Origin: Mycobacterium sp.
GTDB lineage: Bacteria > Actinomycetota > Actinomycetes > Mycobacteriales > Mycobacteriaceae
NCBI RefSeq assembly: GCF_004298145.1
Contig: NZ_SCRH01000070.1
Location: forward strand, 1-64,000
Direction: 5' to 3'
Length of the DNA: 64,000 nucleotides
Numbering within the stretch: the stretch's first letter is position 1; each line of letters begins with the position of its first letter. Under the pieces are notes generated by a model. That model was not told the origin of the DNA. It made no database searches and worked only from the letters and a program-made list of their open reading frames with translations. Shown here one piece after another: positions 32,783 to 40,735 of this stretch. The position numbers and the translations under genes were made by a program.

Positions 32783-33511
32783 ATGAACAAGCGTGTATCG
32801 CTCGCGGTCGCGGCGCTCACCGCGACCATCGCACCGCTGGCCGGCTGCGCGAACCAGCAGAGCAGCCAGCCCAATACGTCACCGCTGACCAGCCCGGCCC
32901 AGGGCGCGGAGAGGCTGACCACCCAGCTGAAGACCGCCGACGGGAGCCCGGTCGCCAACGCCACCTTCGAATTCGCGAACGGCTACGCGACGGTGACCGT
33001 GGAAGCCGGTCCCAACCAGGTGCTGAGCCCCGGTTTCCATGGGCTGCAAATCCACTCGGTCGGCAAATGCGAGGGCGATTTCGACTCCGCGGGAACCGTC
33101 TACCAGGCGGCCGATCACACGAGTCATCCCGCCAGCGGCGACCTGACCGCGTTGCAGGTGCGCTCCGACGGCTCGGCGAAGCTCGTCACCACCAGTAATT
33201 CGTTCACCGCCGCTGACCTGAAAAACAGCTCGGGCAGCGCGCTGATCCTGCACGAGACCGTCGACAACCTGGGCAGCGGTCCCACCGCCGAGTCGAACAA
33301 GCGCATCGCCTGCGGTGTGATTGCGGCGTCGTCGGCGACGACGACCACGTCGACCACCAGCGTCACGACCAGCACCAGCACCAGCACCGTCGTCGTGCCA
33401 CCGCCGTCGACGAGCACGAGCACCGTCACGGTCACCAGCACCCCGACCACGACCTCCACACCGACCACGACCGTGACGACTCCGCCCAGCCTGCCGCCGG
33501 GCACCCGCTGA
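32783..33511 (+). CDS. Divergent Cu/Zn superoxide dismutase-like lipoprotein
   Basis: A 242-residue exported lipoprotein: signal peptide with lipobox LAGC (C22), then a Cu/Zn-SOD beta-barrel (about 43-182) with the disulfide pair C96 and C177 in VGKCEG and RIACGVI. Ligands are incomplete. The usual HxH copper pair reads Q89-I-H91 (GFHGLQIHSVG), the bridging/zinc histidine segment GGHYH is replaced by GTVYQAADH, while H157 (LILHETVDN) remains. Activity as a dismutase is therefore doubtful; metal binding or a structural role is possible. The tail after residue 184 is almost entirely Thr/Ser/Val/Pro, a mucin-like, probably glycosylated, surface stalk. M. tuberculosis SodC lacks this tail. Confidence 0.8.
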   Translation: MNKRVSLAVAALTATIAPLAGCANQQSSQPNTSPLTSPAQGAERLTTQLKTADGSPVANATFEFANGYATVTVEAGPNQVLSPGFHGLQIHSVGKCEGDFDSAGTVYQAADHTSHPASGDLTALQVRSDGSAKLVTTSNSFTAADLKNSSGSALILHETVDNLGSGPTAESNKRIACGVIAASSATTTTSTTSVTTSTSTSTVVVPPPSTSTSTVTVTSTPTTTSTPTTTVTTPPSLPPGTR

Positions 33512-33569
33512 CGCGCTAGACGGGAAAGAAAACACCGCGGGCTCTGGGGCGACGAATTACTGTTCTGAA

Positions 33570-33983
33570 ATGCAGACCGTGCTGTTCACCCTTGGCCTGG
33601 TCCTATTCCTACTCGGGCTGCTCACCGGGATCGCGGGGCCCGCACTGAAAAATGCGCGCATGGCGCTGTCGAGCCACCTCGAGGGGGTGCTCAACGGCAT
33701 GTTCCTGGTGTTGCTCGGTCTGCTCTGGCCACACATCCGGCTGTCCAACGCGTGGGAAACGACGGCCGCCGCACTCATCGTGTACGCCGCCTACGCGAAC
33801 TGGTTGGCGACGCTGCTCGCGGCGGCGTGGGGTGCCGGGCGCAGATTCGCGCCCATCGCGGCGGGCGACCACCGGGCCTCGGCGGCAAAGGAACGGGTTG
33901 TCGGCTTTCTGCTGTTGTCGCTCGCGCTGTCGATCCTGGTCGGCGTGGGCATCGTCATCGTCGGGGTCATCCTCGGGCGCTGA
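33570..33983 (+). CDS. Small four-helix membrane protein, hydroxylaminobenzene mutase/styrene oxide isomerase-like
   Basis: A 137-residue membrane protein with four predicted helices (about 3-23, 42-60, 68-88 and 112-135). The conserved stretch SSHLEGVLNGMFLVLLGLLW and the downstream ANWLATLLAAAWGAGR are typical of the HabA/styrene oxide isomerase family, heme-using membrane isomerases of aromatic compounds. Substrate unknown. It follows the SOD-like gene by 58 bases and precedes a DUF1345 gene by 50 bases on the same strand. Confidence 0.7.
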   Translation: MQTVLFTLGLVLFLLGLLTGIAGPALKNARMALSSHLEGVLNGMFLVLLGLLWPHIRLSNAWETTAAALIVYAAYANWLATLLAAAWGAGRRFAPIAAGDHRASAAKERVVGFLLLSLALSILVGVGIVIVGVILGR

Positions 33984-34033
33984 CGACCGTTTCGCGGTAC
34001 CGGATGGCAGGCGCTCGTGCTTAGGTCGGGATT

Positions 34034-34684
34034 GTGCCATCCCTCGTTCAACTCTTTCGCGACACGGTCGCGGCCCGGATAGCGGTTGCCGCCGTGCTCG
34101 GGGTCGCCGTCGCTCTCGTGGTCGGCAACACGGTCGGCTGGCGATTCGCGCTTGTCGGCTGGATCGTCACCGCCGGTATCTACGTGGTGTGGACGCGGCT
34201 CCTTCTGGGCGGAATGGATGCCGATCAGACCAGCGAATACGTGACGAAGGAGGACCCCACCCGGTGGGTGGCCGACGCGGTCATCGTGTCGGCAAGTGTG
34301 GCGAGCCTGGGCGGGGTCGGTTACGTGGTGGCCGCCGCTTCGCGCTCGGGGCCCGGCGCCGTAGAAGCCGCCGTCGTCGGCATCCTGACCGTCGCGGCGT
34401 CCTGGTTTGCCGTGCACACACTGTTCACGGTGCATTACGCGCGGCTCTACTATTCGGACGAGCCGGGTGGAATCGACTTCCACGACCCGGAGCGGCCCCG
34501 CTTTCGCGACTTCGCGTATGTGGCCTTCACCGTCGGCATGACCTATCAGGTGTCAGACACCGAGATCGGATTGACCTCCATCAGGGCGACGGTGTTGCGC
34601 CATGCGCTGCTGTCCTACCTGCTCGGCGCGGTCGTCTTGGCGGTCACCATCAACCTGATCGCGGGATTGGGTTCCAAGTTCTGA
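34034..34684 (+). CDS. DUF1345 membrane protein
   Basis: A 216-residue protein with five predicted membrane helices. The motifs RLYYSDEPGGIDF and FRDFAYVAFTVGMTYQVSDTE are characteristic of DUF1345, a widespread bacterial family of unknown function. It starts at GTG 34034 and probably belongs to the same plus-strand unit as the isomerase-like gene. No signal as to substrate. Confidence 0.82.
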   Translation: MPSLVQLFRDTVAARIAVAAVLGVAVALVVGNTVGWRFALVGWIVTAGIYVVWTRLLLGGMDADQTSEYVTKEDPTRWVADAVIVSASVASLGGVGYVVAAASRSGPGAVEAAVVGILTVAASWFAVHTLFTVHYARLYYSDEPGGIDFHDPERPRFRDFAYVAFTVGMTYQVSDTEIGLTSIRATVLRHALLSYLLGAVVLAVTINLIAGLGSKF

Positions 34685-34772
34685 TCGAGCCGCGGCCGAA
34701 GTGGCGCCGACCGTGAGGCCTCTGCACGAAAAGCGTTGGCGGAGTTATGCAGTCGATGCGGAGGACATCGAG

Positions 34773-35873
34773 TCAGCTCGCGCCCGCCGCGATCACCTCG
34801 TCCACCTCGAGCGCCCGGCCGGCCATCTCGGCGTGTGCCTTGTCCAGCGCGTCGGCCTGATCTTCATCGGCCTTCATCAGCGCCTCGATGTCGGAGCCGG
34901 CCATGTCGAGAACACCCATGTCCCTGAAGGCCTTCTGCACCTTGTCACCCCACAACCCGATGTCCTTGACGATCGGCACGATACGGCTGAACAGGTGCGA
35001 GCGGAACTGGATCATCAGCGGCGACGCGTCGACCCACTCGACGCACGCCGGGACGTCCATGCCGAGGGTCTCGAAGACCTCCTCGCCACGGAACCGGTCG
35101 CGCATCAGGTAACAGGCGTCCACGACGAACTCTTCACGCTCGTCCCGCTCGGCCTCGGTCAGCGCGGAATAGTAGTCCTTCAGCGAGATTCGGCCGAACG
35201 CAACGTGCCGGGCCTCGTCCTGCATGACGTAGGCCAGCACCTGCTTGGCCAGCGAGTCCGGTGCCGCCATGTCACGCAGTGTCCCGAAGGCGGCGAGCGC
35301 GAGCCCTTCGATGAGGACCTGCATGCCGAGGTAGGGCATGTCCCAGCGCGAGTCGCGCAGGGTGTCGTCCAGCAGTGCGGTCAGGTGCTTGTTGATCGGG
35401 TATACGACGCCGACCTTGTCCTGCAGGAAGCGCGAGAACGCCTCGACATGGCGGGCCTCGTCCATGGTCTGGGTGGCCGCGTAGAACTTCGCGTCCAGGT
35501 CCGGGACGACCTCGACGATCTTGGCCGCGCACACCATCGCTCCCTGCTCGCCGTGCAGGAACTGCGAGAACTGCCAGGCCTGGGAGTGCTGGCGCATCTC
35601 GGCGCGACGTGCCTCGCTCGCGGCGTCCCACATCGGGCTGCCGAACAGCGGATGGAACTCGTCGGGCAGCCCGACCGGGTTCATCGGGTCGACGTCTTGC
35701 GACCAGTCGATGCGCGACTGGGCATCCCACTGCTTGTCTTTTCCCTTTTGGTACAGCGAAAGGAGCCTGGCGCGCCCCTCGTCGTACTCCCACGTGAAGC
35801 GCGCGTCGCCGGCGCTGGGGACCTCCCACGAATAGGGCGCGGGCACCACCGTGTACTTGTCTCTCGTGGTCAT
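34773..35873 (-). CDS. AurF-type di-iron (ferritin-like) oxygenase
   Basis: A 366-residue soluble protein. Two copies of the AurF signature E-x28-30-DEARH are visible: E109 with E139/H142 (GEQGAM and MDEARHVEAF), and E189 with E220/H223 (LIEGLALAAFG and QDEARHVAFG). These six residues bind a di-iron centre in a four-helix bundle. Family members hydroxylate or N-oxygenate small molecules, for example p-aminobenzoate to p-nitrobenzoate; the substrate here is unknown. Start ATG 35873 follows GGAAAGGCGG. A strong 19-bp palindrome lies 22 bases upstream of the start, so expression is probably repressor-controlled; the regulator is not encoded next to it. Confidence 0.8.
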   Translation of the reverse strand: MTTRDKYTVVPAPYSWEVPSAGDARFTWEYDEGRARLLSLYQKGKDKQWDAQSRIDWSQDVDPMNPVGLPDEFHPLFGSPMWDAASEARRAEMRQHSQAWQFSQFLHGEQGAMVCAAKIVEVVPDLDAKFYAATQTMDEARHVEAFSRFLQDKVGVVYPINKHLTALLDDTLRDSRWDMPYLGMQVLIEGLALAAFGTLRDMAAPDSLAKQVLAYVMQDEARHVAFGRISLKDYYSALTEAERDEREEFVVDACYLMRDRFRGEEVFETLGMDVPACVEWVDASPLMIQFRSHLFSRIVPIVKDIGLWGDKVQKAFRDMGVLDMAGSDIEALMKADEDQADALDKAHAEMAGRALEVDEVIAAGAS

Positions 35874-35894
35874 GAGCTGCCGCCTTTCCGCCCA

Positions 35895-35913
35895 ATATGA
35901 CCAGTGGTCATAT
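35895..35913. promoter_or_regulatory. 19-bp palindromic operator in front of the di-iron oxygenase gene
   Basis: ATATGACCA-G-TGGTCATAT is a perfect dyad, typical of a TetR-family operator. It is 22 bases upstream of the oxygenase start codon, where repressor binding would block transcription. No TetR gene lies next to it, so it probably belongs to a regulator elsewhere in the chromosome. Confidence 0.7.
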
Positions 35914-35994
35914 GACACTTATCACATTGCACCGGGCGCGGCGGCGCGTCAAGCCTGACGGGCGGTCGCACGGATCGCGGCCCCGCTTCTCGCG

Positions 35995-36120
35995 ATGGTC
36001 ATGGATTACGGGTCGCGCCCGTTGACGCCGGCCGAGTGCGCCGCCACCGGGCCCGTTGAACGGAAGTTGCTCGCCGTTCGTGTCCCTATTGCCGGGCGCC
36101 TTGGCGATGAACAGTCCTGA
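35995..36120 (+). CDS. Possible 41-residue ORF upstream of ctaB-like gene
   Basis: ATG 35995 opens a 41-codon frame beginning MVMDYGSRPLTPAECAATG and ending at TGA 36118-36120, 22 bases before the CtaB-like start. No ribosome binding site or family match was found; it may be a remnant or a leader. Confidence 0.22.
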   Translation: MVMDYGSRPLTPAECAATGPVERKLLAVRVPIAGRLGDEQS

Positions 36121-36142
36121 GGATCAGCCGTAGGGGACAAAC

Positions 36143-37075
36143 GTGGGGATCCGTGAGCAGACTCATTCATCAATCGGTGGTCGTCTCAGCGTCACGCTGT
36201 CGGAGTACGTAGCCCTGACGAAACCGCGGACCATCCACCTTGTGGTGGGCCTGATACCCGCGATACTGCTCGTTCACCGCGGCGTCGTTGCGCCGGTGCT
36301 GATCCTCAACACGCTGATCGGCGCGATGCTGGCCGCGGCGGGCGCCAACACATTGAACTGCGTTGCGGACGCCGACATCGACAAGCTTATGGAGCGCACA
36401 GCCGGCCGTCCGCTCGCGCGCGCCGCCGTCTCCACACGTCACGCCCTGGCGTTTGGGTTGGCGCTCAGCGTCGGGTCGGTTTTCTGGTTGTGGTGGACGA
36501 CGAATCCGTTGACCGGACTGCTGGCGGTGGCGACGATCGCGTTCTACGTGCTCGTCTACACGCTCCTGGTCAAGCGGCGCACCTCGCAGAACGTGGTCTG
36601 GGGCGGCGCAGTCAACGCCATGCCCATGCTGATCGGCTGGTCAGCCGTCGCGGGGTCCGTCGGCTGGCAAGCCCTGGTGATGTTCGCGATCGTCTTTTTC
36701 TGGACGCCGCCGCACAGCTGGGCCTTGGCGATGCGCCATAAGGAGGACTACCGCACCGCGGGCGTGCCGATGTTGCCGGCGTTGGTCAGCGAACGCCGGG
36801 TGACCAAGCGGATGCTCTTCTACACGTGGTTGACCGTGTTCGCGACGCTTCTGCTGGCACTCGCCACCGGCTTGCTCTACGGCGCGGTGGCACTGCTCGC
36901 GGCGGTGTGGCTCCTGGTGACGGCCCACCATCTCCACGCCCGGGTTCGTCGCGGCGAGCCCGTCGAACCGCTACGGCTGTTCCAGCGGTCCAACAACTAC
37001 CTGGCCGCGGTGTTTTCCGCGCTGGCAGTGGATTCGGTGCTGGGGCTGCCGACGGTCCTGGGGCTGGCCGGCTGA
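36143..37075 (+). CDS. UbiA/CtaB-family prenyltransferase, heme O synthase paralogue
   Basis: A 310-residue polytopic protein. The first aspartate-rich region is NCVADADIDKLMERTAGRPL (N-D-x2-D-x3-M-x-R-T type), and the second is FFWTPPHSWALAMRHKEDYRTAGVPMLP, both signatures of protoheme IX farnesyltransferase (CtaB). That enzyme adds farnesyl to heme b for the cytochrome oxidase. The main ctaB of mycobacteria lies near the transketolase genes, so this is probably a second copy; this cannot be confirmed from the window. It begins at a GTG and lies 9 bases upstream of idi, so the isoprenoid supply enzyme and the prenyltransferase are co-expressed. Confidence 0.85.
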   Translation: MGIREQTHSSIGGRLSVTLSEYVALTKPRTIHLVVGLIPAILLVHRGVVAPVLILNTLIGAMLAAAGANTLNCVADADIDKLMERTAGRPLARAAVSTRHALAFGLALSVGSVFWLWWTTNPLTGLLAVATIAFYVLVYTLLVKRRTSQNVVWGGAVNAMPMLIGWSAVAGSVGWQALVMFAIVFFWTPPHSWALAMRHKEDYRTAGVPMLPALVSERRVTKRMLFYTWLTVFATLLLALATGLLYGAVALLAAVWLLVTAHHLHARVRRGEPVEPLRLFQRSNNYLAAVFSALAVDSVLGLPTVLGLAG

Positions 37076-37084
37076 CTGGGTGAA

Positions 37085-37738
37085 ATGCGAAGGTGCGATG
37101 TGGACAGCCCACAACCAGATAACCGCATCGTCTCCAACAACGACGAGCAGCTGATTTTGGTGGACGGCGATGACCGCGAGATCGGCTTCCTGGCCAAGGG
37201 CGATGCGCACGCCGGCCGCGGAAAGCTGCACCGCGCCTTCTCGCTGTTCGTGTTCAAACCCACGGGCGAACTGCTCGTGCAGCAGCGCGCGCAGGGCAAA
37301 CGCCTGTGGCCGGGCTACTGGTCCAACACCTGCTGCTCGCACCCCCGCCGCGGTGAGGCAATGGACGACGCCATCCGCCGTCGCCTGCTGGAGGAATTCG
37401 GCCTTTCCGCAGAGTTCGAGTTTCTCTTCAAGTTCCGCTACCGGGCGCAGTACGACGAGCAGGGCGCTGAGCACGAACTCTGCTGGGTCTACGCAGGGCG
37501 CAGCGCCCAACGACCACGGGAAAACGTCACCGAGATCGCGGCGTGGCGCTACGTCACACCGGGGGCGCTTCAGGCCGAGATCACTTGTGCTCCAAAGACT
37601 TTCACGCCGTGGTTTAAGCTGTCGTGGGCACGTATCGTGCGGGCCCATTCGCAGTTGCTGGGCGCGACAGAGCTATTGCCCACGCTCCCTGACAACCCTG
37701 GCCACGTCGATGCGTTCGATCAGCCGGGCCGCAGGTAG
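37085..37738 (+). CDS. idi: Isopentenyl-diphosphate delta-isomerase, type I
   Basis: A 217-residue Nudix-fold isomerase that interconverts IPP and DMAPP. The metal/active-site residues are seen in YWSNTCCSHPRRGE (catalytic Cys) and ELCWVYAGR (Glu/Trp). The Nudix-like helix is EAMDDAIRRRLLEEFGL. It follows the CtaB-like gene by 9 bases. The last 66 bases overlap the 3' end of the ABC permease gene on the other strand, an unusually long antisense overlap; the C-terminal GATELLPTLPDNPGHV is thus not conserved in the family. Confidence 0.9.
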   Translation: MRRCDVDSPQPDNRIVSNNDEQLILVDGDDREIGFLAKGDAHAGRGKLHRAFSLFVFKPTGELLVQQRAQGKRLWPGYWSNTCCSHPRRGEAMDDAIRRRLLEEFGLSAEFEFLFKFRYRAQYDEQGAEHELCWVYAGRSAQRPRENVTEIAAWRYVTPGALQAEITCAPKTFTPWFKLSWARIVRAHSQLLGATELLPTLPDNPGHVDAFDQPGRR

Positions 37739-40009
37739 CTGCGAGAACGCAGCGGCCGCCGTGACGGCGCCGGTGGCGAGGATCAGCGCCGCGGGTCCGA
37801 TGGACAAGTGCAGGCTGAACAGGTCGTTGTTGAACGAGCGCAAAAACAGCCAGCCGGCGGCGACCCCAGCGGCGAGGCCGATCGGAACGGCCAGCAGAGT
37901 GGCAGCGACGTTTTCCATCGCCAGGGCGGCGGTAAGTCGCCGGACGGGTGCGCCGGCCGCCCGAAGGGTGGCAAGCTCGCCCGTCCGCTCGGCCAGGTTG
38001 ACGCTCATGGTCACGTAGATGACGGTGAATGCGAGCAACGCACCCAGCACCAGCATTGCGCCCGCGAACGCCCAGAATATGACCAGGAAGTTGTCGAGCT
38101 GGTTCTCGACGGCGCGGGTGTCGGTGTAGGCGACCACCCCGGTGAGGCCCGTGGCGGCTGCGCGCACCCGATCGCGATCGACGCCGGCGCCGAAGCGGAG
38201 TAGGTACCCGCCGGGTTCGGCGTTGGTGATCGACCGCGCAGCAGGATTCGTCGCATACAACGCGGTGCCCAACGGTTCGTCCAGCAATCCGGCCAGGCGA
38301 ACCCGCGTGGGCGGTGCCGTCGCAGGAATGACGGTTATTTCGTCGCCGACGCGCACGCCGAGTCTGTCCGCGAGCGCGGCGCCGGCGAGGACGCCGTCGG
38401 GTGGCAGCGTGCCGCCGGGCGTGTGGAATCCGTGCATCACCGTGGCGGGTTCCAGGCCGGTGAGCGTGGTCGGGTAGGCGCGCCCATTTGCGGCGACACC
38501 AATCCGTTCAATGGTTGCCGGCTCCGCGACGGCGACGCCGGGAATTGATTTCAACTGTGCCCCAACATCATTCGCGCCCCTCGCGACGAGGACCGTCGCG
38601 TCCTGACGCTGGATATCGCCAAACTCGATGGCGAGCATCGCTCGAACACTGGTGAGCATGCCGGCCGACGCCAGGATCAGAACCAGGGCCAGCACACCAC
38701 CGACCATGGTGGCGATGGTGCGGCGTCGACTGCGGGTCAGGGAGCGCAACGCCATCCGCACCACGACGGGCAACAGCGTCCACCGCGCGGACAGTCGGAC
38801 GAGCGGACCTGTGCGGAGCGGGTTGAAGTCGCCGCGCATCGCTTCGGCCGGCGCAGCCCGGGCGGCACCGATCGCGGGGGCGAGTCCGCCGATCGCCCCG
38901 GTGGCCAGCCCGAGGACGAAACCGATGACGGCGGTGGGCATTCGGTGCCCGATCACGGTGTCGGGCAAGTTCAGCAAGGACGCATAGACATGGGTGTAGG
39001 CGGTGGTGGCCGGTGCCGCGGCGACGATCCCGGCCAGCGCGCCGACTGTGGCGACGACCGAGCCGTACCACACGTAGTGCCGGACGACGGCGCCGCGGCG
39101 CGCCCCCAGGGCGAGGAGGGTGCCGACGATCGCCCGTTCGGTGCGGATGAGGCGAGTGATGAGCACGTACTCTGCGATCGCCGCGGCGGTCAGGAACAAC
39201 GCGGGAAACCCGATCGCCATGACCCTGAAGCCGTTGAAGTTTTCACGCAACGCGGCATTGGACGGTTGATCGGCGCGGTCCTCGATATCCACGGCGCCCG
39301 CCGAACCGAGCAGTCTGGTGACGCGCTCACGGACGGGTTGCGTTGCGGCGCCGGTCATTTCGATCAACGTCTGGTTCGGCTCGATGCGCGCCGCCAGCGT
39401 CCGGGCGAGCGGTTCGGGTGCGAATACCACGGCAAACGCATGGGGATCGCCGAGGATGTCTTGGCGGTTCCGCGCCGGCCAGAGATATTCCGGCGATTGC
39501 GCGACGCCTGCAATGGTCAAGTCGTGCCACCTGGTGCCGTCGAACACTTTCAGACGGCCGCCGGGGACGAGGCCGAAGGTGCGCGCGGTGTGCCGTTCGA
39601 CGACAACCTGGTCGTCGCGTGCGGGGTCGGGGAATGCCCCTGCGATGACATCGATTTTGTTGATTTCGGTATGGCCTACCGGCGGTATTCCGACGACCCG
39701 TCCGACGAGTTTGGTGGCTCCGATCGTCATCGGTTGGTCCGCCTGCGTGCGGGTGGCGACGCGCACGACACCCCCGCTGTCGCCGATCGCCGCGGCGATG
39801 GTGTCCGGGTCGCCGCCTGTGACGGTCAGATCGGCGAAATGCGTTCTGGCATAGGTGCGGTCGTACGACGCCTGCACGTTACGGAAGGAATCGTAGCTGA
39901 CGACGTACAGCAGCACCCCTAACATCACCATCATGCCGATGGCGCTCGCCTGGGGCAGCCGCCGTCGCAGGTCGCGTCGGGCCTTCTTGCTCAAGGCACT
40001 ACGCATCAC
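37673..40009 (-). CDS. FtsX/MacB-like ABC transporter permease
   Basis: A 778-residue permease with the layout of double-FtsX proteins: one N-terminal helix (GMMVMLGVLLYVVSYDSF), a large extracytoplasmic domain, a first set of three helices (about 270-400), a second extracytoplasmic domain and a final set near the C-terminus (MLVLGALLAFTVIYVTMSVN and AATLLAVPIGLAAGVAAGW). Such permeases pair with an ATPase and move lipids, peptides or drugs. The ATPase gene ends 6 bases upstream. Its 3' end overlaps idi by 66 bases on the opposite strand. Confidence 0.85.
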   Translation of the reverse strand: MMRSALSKKARRDLRRRLPQASAIGMMVMLGVLLYVVSYDSFRNVQASYDRTYARTHFADLTVTGGDPDTIAAAIGDSGGVVRVATRTQADQPMTIGATKLVGRVVGIPPVGHTEINKIDVIAGAFPDPARDDQVVVERHTARTFGLVPGGRLKVFDGTRWHDLTIAGVAQSPEYLWPARNRQDILGDPHAFAVVFAPEPLARTLAARIEPNQTLIEMTGAATQPVRERVTRLLGSAGAVDIEDRADQPSNAALRENFNGFRVMAIGFPALFLTAAAIAEYVLITRLIRTERAIVGTLLALGARRGAVVRHYVWYGSVVATVGALAGIVAAAPATTAYTHVYASLLNLPDTVIGHRMPTAVIGFVLGLATGAIGGLAPAIGAARAAPAEAMRGDFNPLRTGPLVRLSARWTLLPVVVRMALRSLTRSRRRTIATMVGGVLALVLILASAGMLTSVRAMLAIEFGDIQRQDATVLVARGANDVGAQLKSIPGVAVAEPATIERIGVAANGRAYPTTLTGLEPATVMHGFHTPGGTLPPDGVLAGAALADRLGVRVGDEITVIPATAPPTRVRLAGLLDEPLGTALYATNPAARSITNAEPGGYLLRFGAGVDRDRVRAAATGLTGVVAYTDTRAVENQLDNFLVIFWAFAGAMLVLGALLAFTVIYVTMSVNLAERTGELATLRAAGAPVRRLTAALAMENVAATLLAVPIGLAAGVAAGWLFLRSFNNDLFSLHLSIGPAALILATGAVTAAAAFSQLPAARLIERIDVARVVRERGQ

Positions 40010-40015
40010 AACTCG

Positions 40016-40735
40016 TCACCACCGGATCGTTGCGGCATCGGCCGGCAGTGCGTTGCGGTCGGCGGAAACGATTGCGCCGTCGCGCATCCTGATGACGTGA
40101 TCGGCGACGTCGGCGACGGCCTCGTTGTGCGTCACCACGATCACGCCGCGTCCGGCGCGGCTGGTCCGCTGCAGCAGCTGCAGAACGCGACGCCCGGTCG
40201 CTACGTCCAACGCGCCGGCCGGCTCATCCGCAAGCACCAGGTCGGGGTCGGTGGCCAGCGCCCGGGCGATCGAGACGCGCTGCTGTTCGCCGCCCGACAG
40301 CTGCGCGGGGAAGTGACGCGCGCGATCCGACAAGCCCACAGCGGCGAGCAGATCTGAAACGCTGCGACGGTTGCCGCGGCCGGTGAGTTCGATCAGCGCC
40401 TGCACGTTCTCGTAGGCGGTCAGGGTGGGGATCAGATTGAAGAACTGGAACACGAAACCGACATGTGCGCGGCGGAACGCGCCCAGATCGCGCGGTCTGC
40501 GTCCCGAAATATCCTGCCCCGCTACCACGATCGCGCCACAGTCGGCGGATTCGATGCCGCCGATCACGTTGAGCAGCGTGGTCTTGCCCGAACCGCTTGG
40601 ACCCAGGATTGCCACGAACTCGCCGGCAGGGATATCGAGATCGATGTCGCGAAGCGCGTGAACCGCAGCCGCGCCCGCGCCGTAGGTCTTGCTGACCCCG
40701 CATAGCCGGACGCCGCCGCGCATGGGTTTCGTCAT
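40016..40735 (-). CDS. ABC transporter ATP-binding protein of the LolD/MacB type
   Basis: A 239-residue ATPase. Walker A is GPSGSGKTTLLN, the Q-loop follows FVFQFFNLIPTLTAYENV (a LolD/MacB-type hallmark), the signature is LSGGEQQRV, and Walker B is DLVLADEP with the switch His in VVTHN. It starts at ATG 40735, overlapping the methyltransferase stop by 4 bases (ATGA), and is followed by the permease after 6 bases. The three genes form one operon. Confidence 0.93.
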   Translation of the reverse strand: MTKPMRGGVRLCGVSKTYGAGAAAVHALRDIDLDIPAGEFVAILGPSGSGKTTLLNVIGGIESADCGAIVVAGQDISGRRPRDLGAFRRAHVGFVFQFFNLIPTLTAYENVQALIELTGRGNRRSVSDLLAAVGLSDRARHFPAQLSGGEQQRVSIARALATDPDLVLADEPAGALDVATGRRVLQLLQRTSRAGRGVIVVTHNEAVADVADHVIRMRDGAIVSADRNALPADAATIRW

